Source of the DNA: an uncultured Methylococcales bacterium | Lineage (GTDB): Bacteria > Pseudomonadota > Gammaproteobacteria > Methylococcales > Methylomonadaceae | Assembly: GCA_903902705.1 (NCBI GenBank) | Contig: CAIUVX010000139.1 | Location: 62,001 to 126,000, forward strand | Direction: 5' to 3' | Length of the DNA stretch: 64,000 nt | In this document: positions 1 through 8,631 of the stretch, piece by piece | How the letters are laid out: each line of letters starts with the position of its first letter | Position numbering within the stretch: the stretch's first letter is position 1 | Program-made: the position numbers and the translations under genes | Notes under the pieces: model-generated | The model's database searches: none | Told to the model about the DNA's origin: nothing | The model's input: only the letters and a program-made list of their open reading frames with translations

Positions 1-281
1 ATACCTACAGGCGTTTCCAGTATCGCACCACTGGTATAGCGAAAACTTTCCCCTGGTTTCAAATAGGGTTGCTCACCAATCACCCCTTCGCCACGCACTT
101 CCTGAATTTTACCGTTGGCATCGGTAATTAACCAATAGCGTTGCAATAATTTTGCAGGCAACGCGCCTTCATTGGTAATAGTAATGGTGTAAGCAAACAC
201 ATAACGACCTTTTTCGGGGGCGGATTGTTCGGCAATAAAAAAAGGCATTGCATCAACAACTATATTATTTTTTTCGGTCAT
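1..281 (-). CDS. apaG: ApaG protein (DUF525), C terminus off the window
   Basis: The minus-strand reading frame begins with ATG at 281 and runs off the left edge, giving the first 93 residues or so of an expected protein of about 125. The residues include the family hallmarks: a beta strand '[14 protein letters not shown]', then '[13 protein letters not shown]', '[24 protein letters not shown]'-like spacing ([10 protein letters not shown] visible near residue 75). ApaG is a single fibronectin-III-like domain linked in enterobacteria to Co2+/Mg2+ resistance; its biochemical role remains unclear. It is divergent from the sensor gene starting at 403, so the roughly 120 bases between them probably hold both promoters. 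Identification is from motif recognition and is firm; the function is family knowledge. Confidence 0.93.
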   Translation of the reverse strand, partial: MTEKNNIVVDAMPFFIAEQSAPEKGRYVFAYTITITNEGALPAKLLQRYWLITDANGKIQEVRGEGVIGEQPYLKPGESFRYTSGAILETPVG

Positions 282-402
282 GAGTAAATTAATTCGAGTG
301 ATATGTTCATTATTTCATGGTAACTTTTTGTTAAACGACAGCAAGAAGTAGTGGAGTGACAGATTATCATATCAACTCAAATCCTGATACAGCTTATAGA
401 GA

Positions 403-2856
403 GTGATGCTTAAGGTACGCAAAAAATGTAAACGCTTTATTTGCGTAGTGAGTATTTTTTGCGACACAGTGCTATTCTACTCGCTAGACTCCGATTTTAC
501 GGATTATCAAAAAAAATTTATGACCTATATAGGAAAAAAGACCGCTAATCTACTTTTTATTATCATTGTGATAGTAGCAACTGCTTTTATGTTGTCTAGC
601 TTTGAAATAACAAGGCATAAACAAAGGCAGCTTTCCGAGCAAAAACTGCTCCAAGAAGCGATTGCGCATTTTGATAATATGGTGGTCACGCGCAGTTGGA
701 GTGCGATGTATGGCGGTGTTTATGTCAAACAAAATGCAGAGCTAAACCCTAATCCTTATTTGAAAGACAACTTCATTTTAGATAGCGAAGGTAACACGCT
801 AATCAAAATTAATCCTGCGTGGATGCTGCGCCAAATTTCAGAGCTGTCCAATCAGCACAGTCATTATTTTTACAAAATCACCAGCTTAAAACCCGTAAAC
901 CCTCATAATGCCGCCGACGCGTTTGAAACGGAAGCCTTGCAATATTTTGAAAATCATCGCGATAAAAAATATTATTATCGCTTGAGTAGCGATGATAAAG
1001 CCTTTGATTTTATGGGGTCGTTAAAAGTAGAACCTGCTTGTCTTGCCTGTCATGACAATCAAGGGTATTCGATAGGCGATGTGCGCGGCGGGATTCGAGT
1101 TTCCATACCCACTGATATACTTCAACAAGAAATACAATTGTTACAGCAATATACGGTAAGAAATCAAATTTTTGTCGTGTTGGGTGCGATGATTGTGTTG
1201 AGTATTTTTTCCTATTTTCTCAACATAATTTATCGTTATCAGAAAAATATTGAACAACTGAATAAATCGCTAGAAGCCAAAATCGCTGAAAGAACACGCG
1301 GTTTAGAAAAAATGTACCAGCATGAAAAATACCTTAAAGACTTGTTGGCTATCGTATCTGATGTCAACGAATTATTATTGACAGCTATTTCTGTGCAGGG
1401 GGCGTTACAAAATAGCGTAGAAGAATTGGCTAAACATCCGCATTATCACGCCATCTGGGTTGGACTTATCGATAACAAACAACTGGAAATTGTCCATAAA
1501 ACTGATAAAAATAACGCTATTCTTAAGCAAACGACTTATAGCCTAGACGCGGAGCTTAGCAATCAACCCGTATCGGTAGCTTTACAGGCAATATTGCACA
1601 ATCGCACAATTATCGAACGCTGTAATCCATGTTTACAAGAACAACATCAAGAAACTGATGCTGTTCTGCATTGGTTGCTCACCATTCCCTTGCAATGCAC
1701 GGAGGATAAACAAGTATTAGGCGTATTTGCTCTCTATTCAGACCGTGCCGAGGGTTTTGAAGTCGAAGAAGTACATATACTGGAAAGACTGGCAATGGAC
1801 GTGGCGTTAATCCTACGTTCACATCAACAAAAAGCCATGTTAGCCGCAATGGAAACCAAGCGAATTGCCAACTATGAAGAAACTATACTGGCTTTTGTGA
1901 ATATTATTGAACAACGTGACACTTATACCGCAGGTCATACTATTCGAGTTGCAGAGTATTGTAAAAAAATTGCTGGTGCGTTAGGTATCAATGCAGAAGA
2001 TATTAAAAAACTTGAACAAGCCGCTATTCTTCATGATATAGGTAAAGTGGCTACCCCTGATGCGGTATTGTTAAAACCAGGCAAACTAAGTGCTATCGAA
2101 TATGAGCTAATCAAACAACACGCTTATGCGGGTTACGAGATGCTGTCCAAAATTGATATGTACAAAGACCTCGCTGATATTATTCGTTATCATCATGCCC
2201 GCTACGATGGCAAGGGCTATCCAGAAACAAATAGTCCCGATGAAGTACCTTTTTTATCCTACATTATGGTAGTCGCCGATGCCTTTGATGCTATGACTAG
2301 CAATCGTATTTATAAAGCACGACAAACGGTAGCGGAGGCATTGGCAGAAATCAACTATTACTCTGGTACACAATTTCATCCGCAAGTCGCTAAAGTAGCC
2401 ATTGAGGTACTGAAAAATACCCAGATCGTACAAACTAATCAAACACCGAACAATGAACTTGAACAAAAACGCTTTTCTTATTTTTTCTGTGATTCATTGA
2501 CTGAGCTTTATAACGAAAGCTATTTACACATCATACTGAGCGATACCGACCGTAAGCATACTGTTTTGGTGCTGTGTTTATTAAATAATTTTTCCCAGTA
2601 CAATAAAAAATACGGCTGGAATAAAGGTAGCCTACTATTGGTAAACCTTGCAAAAGAACTTAAAACTCAATTTCCACAAGCGACAATCTTTCGTTATCAC
2701 GGTGATGATTTTGTACTGTTATTTGAGCGACCAATTGTGTGGGATGACAGTTATTTTGACAAAATGCCACTCCTGAAAGACAAGGACATCAGCGTGCAAG
2801 TCAAATACATGGAGCTGGAAGCTGGGCATTACGGGCTTCCTGTGTCAATGCTTTAA
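403..2856 (+). CDS. Membrane sensor: Tll0287-like heme domain, GAF, HD-GYP and degenerate GGDEF
   Basis: An 817-residue predicted cyclic-di-GMP signalling protein. A membrane segment (about residues 48-68) precedes a periplasmic Tll0287-like (DUF3365) domain carrying CLACH at 213-217, a CXXCH heme-attachment motif. A second membrane segment lies near 255-278, followed by a coiled linker, a GAF-like region (about 320-480) and an HD-GYP phosphodiesterase domain with HD at 544-545 and HHARYDGKGYP at 597-607. The last 130 residues resemble a diguanylate cyclase domain (DSLTELYN) but the active-site loop reads YHGDDF rather than GGDEF, so this part is probably not catalytic. The frame opens at GTG 403/ATG 406, but the first 39 residues look unlike the family; ATG 520, just before the first membrane segment, is an equally good start. 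Function: likely heme- or redox-sensed c-di-GMP breakdown (inference). Confidence 0.85.
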   Translation: MMLKVRKKCKRFICVVSIFCDTVLFYSLDSDFTDYQKKFMTYIGKKTANLLFIIIVIVATAFMLSSFEITRHKQRQLSEQKLLQEAIAHFDNMVVTRSWSAMYGGVYVKQNAELNPNPYLKDNFILDSEGNTLIKINPAWMLRQISELSNQHSHYFYKITSLKPVNPHNAADAFETEALQYFENHRDKKYYYRLSSDDKAFDFMGSLKVEPACLACHDNQGYSIGDVRGGIRVSIPTDILQQEIQLLQQYTVRNQIFVVLGAMIVLSIFSYFLNIIYRYQKNIEQLNKSLEAKIAERTRGLEKMYQHEKYLKDLLAIVSDVNELLLTAISVQGALQNSVEELAKHPHYHAIWVGLIDNKQLEIVHKTDKNNAILKQTTYSLDAELSNQPVSVALQAILHNRTIIERCNPCLQEQHQETDAVLHWLLTIPLQCTEDKQVLGVFALYSDRAEGFEVEEVHILERLAMDVALILRSHQQKAMLAAMETKRIANYEETILAFVNIIEQRDTYTAGHTIRVAEYCKKIAGALGINAEDIKKLEQAAILHDIGKVATPDAVLLKPGKLSAIEYELIKQHAYAGYEMLSKIDMYKDLADIIRYHHARYDGKGYPETNSPDEVPFLSYIMVVADAFDAMTSNRIYKARQTVAEALAEINYYSGTQFHPQVAKVAIEVLKNTQIVQTNQTPNNELEQKRFSYFFCDSLTELYNESYLHIILSDTDRKHTVLVLCLLNNFSQYNKKYGWNKGSLLLVNLAKELKTQFPQATIFRYHGDDFVLLFERPIVWDDSYFDKMPLLKDKDISVQVKYMELEAGHYGLPVSML

Positions 2857-3587
2857 TCGGTTGACTTATCAGCGGCAATGGCTAAGCCACGCAACACTAA
2901 ATCAGGATCAACAATCGCCTTAATACTTAAATGTGGGGCAATTATCGCCGCATCGCCGCCTGTTAAAATTAGCGTTAGCGGCTGAGTTTGTTTGGCTAAT
3001 ACTTGTTCAATTAAACCCACTGCTGCCAATAATGTACCGCTATAAATTGCCGCTTCGGTAAAATTGGCAGCCTCTAATGGATGCGAAGTGTCACTAAAAG
3101 GCAGTGCGTCCGTACCGTGTGCTAAGGATTTTTTCATCAACGCTAAGCCTGCACTAATCAAGCCGCCTAAATGATGACCGTCTGCATCAATTAAATCGAC
3201 AGTAATTGCCGTTCCACAATCCACCACGCAAGCAGGAACAGTATAAAAATGTCGCGCCGCAATCAACGCTAACCAACGATCAACGCCTAATTTTTCGGGC
3301 TGTAAATAGGCGTTAGTCAGTCCAAAACCCTGTGCTTGCGAACGCACTCGCACGATATTAATGTCCGCCCACAAACTAACTGCAACCTCCATCACCAACG
3401 TCAGTGATTGATTAGCACTGACACAAGCAATCACCAATTGCGTGGGTGCTGTAAGCGGTTGCCAGAGTTTAAGCAATGTTTGTTGAGTAAGCACAGCATT
3501 TAATAACGGTTCGCCAGTTATCAATTGCTCATCGTTGACAGTTGCCCATTTAAGCCGCGTATTACCCATATCGACTAACAGCTTCAC
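2853..3587 (-). CDS. coaX: Type III pantothenate kinase
   Basis: A 244-residue protein that phosphorylates pantothenate in the first step of coenzyme A synthesis. The ASKHA-fold phosphate motifs are clear: DMGNTRLKW at residue 6, GVDRWLALIAA near 100 and DCGTAITVDLID near 123, followed by GGLISAG. The length is normal for CoaX. It starts with GTG at 3587, overlapping the TGA of birA by four bases (GTGA), the usual birA-coaX arrangement implying translational coupling. Its 3' end overlaps the stop of the convergent HD-GYP gene by four bases. The type III enzyme is distinct from the CoaA enzyme of enterobacteria. Confidence 0.95.
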   Translation of the reverse strand: MKLLVDMGNTRLKWATVNDEQLITGEPLLNAVLTQQTLLKLWQPLTAPTQLVIACVSANQSLTLVMEVAVSLWADINIVRVRSQAQGFGLTNAYLQPEKLGVDRWLALIAARHFYTVPACVVDCGTAITVDLIDADGHHLGGLISAGLALMKKSLAHGTDALPFSDTSHPLEAANFTEAAIYSGTLLAAVGLIEQVLAKQTQPLTLILTGGDAAIIAPHLSIKAIVDPDLVLRGLAIAADKSTD

Positions 3588-4582
3588 ACCCCTGCCCCAC
3601 TAAAGCTCACTTCACCCGATGCAAAGGCTTGAACACTGCCGTCTTTACGTTTAAGCAATAACAGTCCCTCATCATTCACGCCTGCAACTATGCCTTCAAT
3701 GCTTTGCTGTGCAATAAATAAAGTCGCGGGTAAACCTTTTAAACAATCATAACGCCGCCATTCATCCAAATACGCCTTAAGCCCCTGTTGCTCATAACTT
3801 GCCAGTAATGGCAGTAATTGATTCAATAACTTACCTGCTAACACATTTCTTGACGGGCATTGCCCTGTCATTTTCGTTATATCTGTCCACGCCTGAGTAA
3901 TGCTTTCGGCTTTAGTTTCGGGCAAAAATAAATTTAACCCCACACCGATAACCACACTACACGCACCATCGGATTCGCCTGACACCTCGATTAAAATACC
4001 ACCCAATTTTTTACCGCTACTAATAATATCATTAGGCCATTTTAAACCGACCTCAGTCAGTTGCAGTTCGGTTAATGCCCTAATCACCGCCACACCCACC
4101 GCTAAACTCAAGCCCGCAATTGCTGCATAACCACTTTGTTGGTAGTGCCACGCGATGGACAAATAAATATTATGACCAAAAGGCGACACCCACTCACGTC
4201 CACGTCTACCTTTGCCAGCGGTTTGCTGTTCGGCAAAACATACCAATCCACAAACAGCTTGGTGGCGCGTGCGTTCCACTAAATAACGATTGGTTGAATC
4301 AATTTGATCGTGGATTTCTAACACACTGATGAATGCACGGTTTTGTTCATCCATCACCGCGATAATTTTTTCTTGTGTCAATAATTCCAACGGCTTATCC
4401 AGTCGATAACCCTTACCACTGATTGCCACCCTATTTAAGTCTAACGCTTCAACCAATTGTGTTATGTGCTTACAAACAGCCGCACGGCTAATACCTAGCA
4501 TTTCGGCTAACACCGTCCCCGAATGAAATTCACCATCCGCTAGCAGAATAAGGATTTTTTTTTGTTTATAGACAAGTAGCAC
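3584..4582 (-). CDS. birA: Bifunctional biotin ligase / biotin operon repressor BirA
   Basis: A 332-residue protein with an N-terminal winged helix (about residues 8-65, 'GTVLAEMLGISRAAVCKHI'), a central biotin protein ligase domain (GKGRRGREW for biotinyl-AMP binding near 124, KWPNDI near 180, GGILIE) and a small C-terminal domain. It attaches biotin to acetyl-CoA carboxylase and represses biotin genes. GTG at 4582 is preceded by AGGAAC at suitable spacing. Codons 6-9 contain a run of nine A (T on the plus strand at 4555-4563), which could be slippery. It forms an operon with coaX. Identification is firm. Confidence 0.95.
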   Translation of the reverse strand: MLLVYKQKKILILLADGEFHSGTVLAEMLGISRAAVCKHITQLVEALDLNRVAISGKGYRLDKPLELLTQEKIIAVMDEQNRAFISVLEIHDQIDSTNRYLVERTRHQAVCGLVCFAEQQTAGKGRRGREWVSPFGHNIYLSIAWHYQQSGYAAIAGLSLAVGVAVIRALTELQLTEVGLKWPNDIISSGKKLGGILIEVSGESDGACSVVIGVGLNLFLPETKAESITQAWTDITKMTGQCPSRNVLAGKLLNQLLPLLASYEQQGLKAYLDEWRRYDCLKGLPATLFIAQQSIEGIVAGVNDEGLLLLKRKDGSVQAFASGEVSFSGAGV

Positions 4583-4671
4583 AGAAAGTTCCTAAAAATC
4601 GAAAAAAGTATCGCATCAAAAAAATAAGTTAGTAAGTCAAACCTGTGTTTCTCCTACATTTGTCTATAGTT

Positions 4672-4729
4672 CGGAGTCCAAGGCATGACTTGGACGGCAC
4701 AAAACGTCCAAAACGTGTTTTGGACTCCG
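4672..4729. repeat. Palindromic intergenic repeat (CGGAGTCCAA arms)
   Basis: CGGAGTCCAA (4672-4681) and its exact reverse complement TTGGACTCCG (4720-4729) bracket 38 bases that themselves carry two more GTCCAA/TTGGAC half-sites. It lies in the 250-base divergent gap between birA and folM and belongs in style to the short palindromic elements seen elsewhere in the window. It could fold as an extended hairpin in RNA; no flanking T-run is present, so a repeat is preferred to a terminator. Confidence 0.6.
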
Positions 4730-4831
4730 TGTAACATTTAACCCACTGTCAAAATTAAGTCTACCGTGTAGCTAGGTTTTATTCATCCTGCTATCGGTTA
4801 GAATGCTCAATTTAATCAACCAAAAATCGTC

Positions 4832-5563
4832 ATGCAAAAAAATGTATTAATCACAGGCGCGGCAAAACGCATTGGCGCGGCGTGTGCCAGATTGTTACAC
4901 AGCGAAGGCTATAATATTTTTTTACATTATCGCACCTCATCGACCGAGGCATTACAACTGTGTGCTGAACTCAATGCCATTCGTCTTAATTCGGCAAAAA
5001 TAAAAGCAGCTGATTTACTCAAATTGTCAGAATTAACTGCACTAGCCAATGAAGCCCAGCAAGCATGGGGCGGCATTGATGTGTTGGTCAATAATGCCTC
5101 TGCTTTTTATCCCACCGATGTGCATGAAACCACCGAAGCACAATGGGATGAACTACTGGGCAGTAATTTAAAAGCCCCGTTTTTTTTAGCAAGCACATTA
5201 GCGGACAGTTTGGCAATGCGTCAGGGTTGTATTGTCAATATAATCGACATACACGCCGAACGCGGACTAAAAAATTATGCAGTTTATAGCATAGCCAAAG
5301 CAGGTTTAGCTGCCATGACCAAAATTTTAGCCAAAGAATTAGGCGCGGCAATTCGTGTCAACGGCGTTGCACCAGGGGCGATACTCTGGTCAGATCATGA
5401 CTTATCTGAACTAGAAAAACAGGAAATTTTACAACGCGTGGCATTAGCTCGCAAAGGTGAACCCAACGATATTGCAAAAGCCGTGTTGTTTTTAATCAAA
5501 GATGCCAATTATATGACAGGGCAAATTTTAACCGTGGACGGTGGACGCAGTTTGTTTTGCTAG
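4832..5563 (+). CDS. folM: SDR-family pteridine/dihydromonapterin reductase (FolM-like)
   Basis: A 243-residue short-chain dehydrogenase. It has the classical NAD(P)-binding motif TGAAKRIGAAC near residue 7 with an NADPH-favouring arginine after the second strand (HYRTSS), NNASAF near 88, the YSIAK catalytic pair near 150-154 and the C-terminal MTGQILTVDGG. The TGAAKRIG form is characteristic of pteridine reductases (PTR1/FolM), which reduce dihydro- to tetrahydropterins, rather than of FabG. The assignment to FolM is by motif style; another SDR substrate cannot be excluded. A -10-like TAGAAT lies at 4799-4804, with no convincing -35. Confidence 0.8.
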   Translation: MQKNVLITGAAKRIGAACARLLHSEGYNIFLHYRTSSTEALQLCAELNAIRLNSAKIKAADLLKLSELTALANEAQQAWGGIDVLVNNASAFYPTDVHETTEAQWDELLGSNLKAPFFLASTLADSLAMRQGCIVNIIDIHAERGLKNYAVYSIAKAGLAAMTKILAKELGAAIRVNGVAPGAILWSDHDLSELEKQEILQRVALARKGEPNDIAKAVLFLIKDANYMTGQILTVDGGRSLFC

Positions 5564-5603
5564 TTTTGTCTGTGATTAACAGGTATCAATCAAATAGAAT
5601 AGA

Positions 5604-5809
5604 AGGGTAGTGGGTTAAACCTGCTATCTAAGATTTAATGACTGCCAGTCCTTTACAGGACTGGCAGTCATTCTTAAAAGCAAAAATCACAGATTTAATA
5701 CACCACCAAATTAAGAATGAATAAAGTTTGTAGAATAGGTAGAATAACAACGAAACTAATCTGGTAAATCTACAAATTATTTTTCTAAAAAATTTTATTC
5801 CACTACCCT
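5604..5809. repeat. Possible MITE-like element with 10-bp terminal inverted repeats
   Basis: AGGGTAGTGG at 5604-5613 is matched by its exact reverse complement CCACTACCCT at 5800-5809, enclosing a 206-base AT-rich segment with no gene and a perfect hairpin inside. It fills the convergent gap between folM and clpV. No target-site duplication is visible. The pairing could be chance or a long-range RNA stem, so the mobile-element reading is tentative. Confidence 0.35.
5637..5672. terminator. Perfect 16-bp hairpin between convergent folM and clpV
   Basis: The arms 5637-5652 and 5657-5672 are perfect complements (core GACTGCCAGTCC) with a four-base loop. It lies between the stops of two convergent genes, where a bidirectional terminator is expected. 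Neither side carries a strong T-run, so termination efficiency is uncertain. Confidence 0.5.
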
Positions 5810-5815
5810 CCAAAA

Positions 5816-8536
5816 TCACTCGAAACTAAACCCAAACTCCCCATCCTGCACACTGATATGTACACGCTCAATCTGCTCACCCGACATCATCCGCAATAAA
5901 AACTCTTCACTGATATGCGGTAACAGGGTATTGGTTAAGATGGCATCAATCATCCGCCCGCCGCTTTCTAATTCCGTACATCGACTGGCAATCAATTTCA
6001 CCACGTCATCATCAAAGGTAAACGGAACTTTATGACTTTCCATGATCCGCTTTTTAATCCGCCCCAACTGCAAACGGGTAATTGCACAAATCATCTCATC
6101 ACTCAATGGATAATAAGGAATCACCACTAACCGCCCCAATAACGCAGGCGGGAAGACTTTTAATAATGGTTCGCGCAGGGCTTTGGCGATGTCTTCGGGT
6201 TCGGGCATTAATTCAGGATCTTTGCACAGGTTCATAATCATGTCTGTGCCTGCGTTGGTGGTGAGCAGGATTAGGGTGTTTTTAAAATCAATCACCCTGC
6301 CCTCACCGTCTTCCATCCAACCTTTATCAAACACTTGAAAGAATATTTCATGCACGTCTGGATGGGCTTTTTCAACTTCATCCAATAACACCACTGAATA
6401 CGGTCTGCGTCTGACGGCTTCGGTTAATACACCGCCTTCACCATAACCAACATAACCTGGAGGTGCGCCTTTTAACGTGGAAACGGTGTGGGCTTCTTGG
6501 TATTCGCTCATGTTGATGGTGATAACGTTTTGTTCACCTCCATATAGGGTTTCGGCTAAGGCCAAGGCAGTTTCAGTTTTACCTACGCCTGATGTACCAG
6601 CGAGCATGAATACGCCGATAGGTTTGTTGGGATTATCTAAACCAGCGCGGGAAGTTTGTACCCGTTTGGCAATCATATCCAGCGCGTGCCGTTGTCCGAT
6701 AATACGTTGTTCGATGTTATCAGCAAGATGAATAATGTTGTCTATTTCATTTTTCACCATACGACCGACAGGAATACCCGTCCAATCACCGACCACCGAA
6801 GCCACGGCTTGAGCATCGACACTGGGTAAAATGAGCGGTGATTCACCTTGTAATTCATGCAGTTTGGCTTGTAATTCTTTCAGGTCTTCCAGCAATTGTT
6901 CACGCGACACGGGATCAGCAGTGGTGTCTGCAATCGCATCGGCAGCTTTTTCTAACTCGCTGTCTGTGCCTTCCACTTTGCCGATTAAGGCACGGAGTTT
7001 GGCGCGTATATCGAGGATATTTTTCACTAAATCACGCTCAGTATTCCAGCGTTGTTCTAAGCCGACTAAGCGTTCTTGCTCAGATGTTAATTTTTCAGTA
7101 GCGTTGGTTTCTCGGTCTTTAATATCGATACCAACGGCTTTTTCGCGGGCAATAATTTCCAGCTCAGTGTTGAGTGCGTTAATGCGTTTACGGCAATCAT
7201 CGACTTCAGCAGGTACTGCGTGTTGGCTAATCGCCACGCGGGCAGAGGCGGTATCCAATAAACTCACTGATTTGTCAGGTAGTTGGCGGGCGGGAATGTA
7301 ACGGTGTGATAAACGAACGGCAGCTTCTAAGGCTTCATCGAGAACTTGTACTTGATGATGTTTTTCCATGACTGAAGCAATAGTACGCATCATCAAGATA
7401 GCTTTTTCTTCGCTAGGCTCGTTGACTTGTATGACTTGAAAGCGGCGGGTTAATGCGGGGTCTTTTTCGATGTGTTTTTTGTATTCGGCAAAGGTGGTGG
7501 CAGCAATGGTGCGTAATGTGCCGCGCGCTAACGCAGGTTTTAATAAGTTTGCCGCATCACCCGTACCTGCCGCGCCACCTGCACCAACCAGTGTATGGGC
7601 TTCGTCAATAAATAAAATAATCGGTTTTTCGGAGGCTTGGACTTCATCAATGACTTGGCGTAAGCGATTTTCAAATTCGCCTTTCATGCTCGCGCCTGCT
7701 TGTAATAAGCCGACATCCAACGTGCGTAATGTCACGTCTTTTAAAGAAGGAGGCACATCACCTGCAACAATTTTTTGCGCAAAGCCTTCAACGATAGCGG
7801 TTTTACCTACGCCCGCTTCGCCTGTGAGTATTGGATTATTTTGCCGACGGCGCATTAAAATATCAATAACTTGACGAATTTCTTCATCACGTCCAACAAT
7901 CGGATCCATTTTGCCAGACCGCGCTTGTTCGGTTAAATCGACAGTGAATTGTTTTAACGCTTGTCCTTTGCCCATTTGCGCAGGTGACATTGCGCCGCTA
8001 GCTTCACCAGGAACTGCACCGCCACCAACTTGAAAACCATCATTGGCAGTTAAGCCGTGTTCAGGTGAACCGCTTAACACTTCATCAAAACGGTCAGTTA
8101 AGGTTTCAATTTTTATTTTTTCGAATTCTTTGGAAATGCTGGTTAAGGCGTGGCTTAGCCCTTTAGTTTTTAAAATACCAACAATTAAATGCCCAGAACG
8201 TACTTGTGATTCGCCAAACATCAGCGTGCCAAACACCCAGCCGCGTTCTACAGCATCTTCAATATGTTGGGATAAATCGGAAATGGAGGTTGAACCTCTG
8301 GGCAATCGATCTAAAGCATCAGTAAAATCTTTGGCTAAACGGGAAGGGTCGAGATTGAATTGACGAATGATGATATGTAAATCGGAGTTTTGTAATTGTA
8401 AAATCTGGTGCAACCAATGTACTAATTCGACATAAGGGTTACCTCTCATTTTACAGAATACCGTTGCTCCTTCTATGCCTTTGTAACAGACAGTGTTTAA
8501 TTTACCAAATAAGGCGACTCGACTGATTTCAGTCAT
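5816..8536 (-). CDS. clpV: T6SS sheath-disassembly ATPase ClpV (TssH)
   Basis: A 906-residue AAA+ unfoldase of the ClpB/ClpV type that extracts and recycles contracted TssB/TssC sheath. Two nucleotide-binding domains are visible: Walker A GEAGVGKT at 239-246 with IILFIDEAHTL downstream, and GTSGVGKT at 647-654 with VVLLDEVEKAHPDV. An N-terminal helical domain (residues 1-160) with a ClpV-like 'LVHWLHQIL' start and a coiled middle region (about 435-545) separate it from ordinary ClpB. It is the last gene of the minus-strand array; two peptidase genes separate it from tssG, which it usually follows directly. Confidence 0.96.
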   Translation of the reverse strand: MTEISRVALFGKLNTVCYKGIEGATVFCKMRGNPYVELVHWLHQILQLQNSDLHIIIRQFNLDPSRLAKDFTDALDRLPRGSTSISDLSQHIEDAVERGWVFGTLMFGESQVRSGHLIVGILKTKGLSHALTSISKEFEKIKIETLTDRFDEVLSGSPEHGLTANDGFQVGGGAVPGEASGAMSPAQMGKGQALKQFTVDLTEQARSGKMDPIVGRDEEIRQVIDILMRRRQNNPILTGEAGVGKTAIVEGFAQKIVAGDVPPSLKDVTLRTLDVGLLQAGASMKGEFENRLRQVIDEVQASEKPIILFIDEAHTLVGAGGAAGTGDAANLLKPALARGTLRTIAATTFAEYKKHIEKDPALTRRFQVIQVNEPSEEKAILMMRTIASVMEKHHQVQVLDEALEAAVRLSHRYIPARQLPDKSVSLLDTASARVAISQHAVPAEVDDCRKRINALNTELEIIAREKAVGIDIKDRETNATEKLTSEQERLVGLEQRWNTERDLVKNILDIRAKLRALIGKVEGTDSELEKAADAIADTTADPVSREQLLEDLKELQAKLHELQGESPLILPSVDAQAVASVVGDWTGIPVGRMVKNEIDNIIHLADNIEQRIIGQRHALDMIAKRVQTSRAGLDNPNKPIGVFMLAGTSGVGKTETALALAETLYGGEQNVITINMSEYQEAHTVSTLKGAPPGYVGYGEGGVLTEAVRRRPYSVVLLDEVEKAHPDVHEIFFQVFDKGWMEDGEGRVIDFKNTLILLTTNAGTDMIMNLCKDPELMPEPEDIAKALREPLLKVFPPALLGRLVVIPYYPLSDEMICAITRLQLGRIKKRIMESHKVPFTFDDDVVKLIASRCTELESGGRMIDAILTNTLLPHISEEFLLRMMSGEQIERVHISVQDGEFGFSFE

Positions 8537-8583
8537 GATTATTCCTCTTTGTTATGGGTTTAGTTGATGGCAGTAGTAGTTGT

Positions 8584-8617
8584 GTAGGTTGGGCTGACGA
8601 TAATCAATCCAACCTAC
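8584..8617. repeat. Short palindrome GTAGGTTGG...CCAACCTAC upstream of clpV
   Basis: GTAGGTTGG (8584-8592) pairs with CCAACCTAC (8609-8617). The preceding 40 bases ('ttgttatgggtttagtt...') closely resemble those before the palindrome at 9928-9956, so both sites are copies of one element. It occupies most of the gap between the M35-like peptidase gene and clpV. Confidence 0.7.
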
Positions 8618-8631
8618 CCCACTATTGCTAG

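Noticed and set aside
3900-4130. Plus-strand frames inside birA, clpV, tssM and other minus-strand genes
   Set aside because: They are antisense shadows of well-identified proteins with no start signals or recognisable products.
5628-5819. 63-residue minus-strand reading frame between folM and clpV
   Set aside because: It crosses a perfect hairpin and the possible repeat ends, has no ribosome-binding site and a composition like translated AT-rich non-coding DNA.
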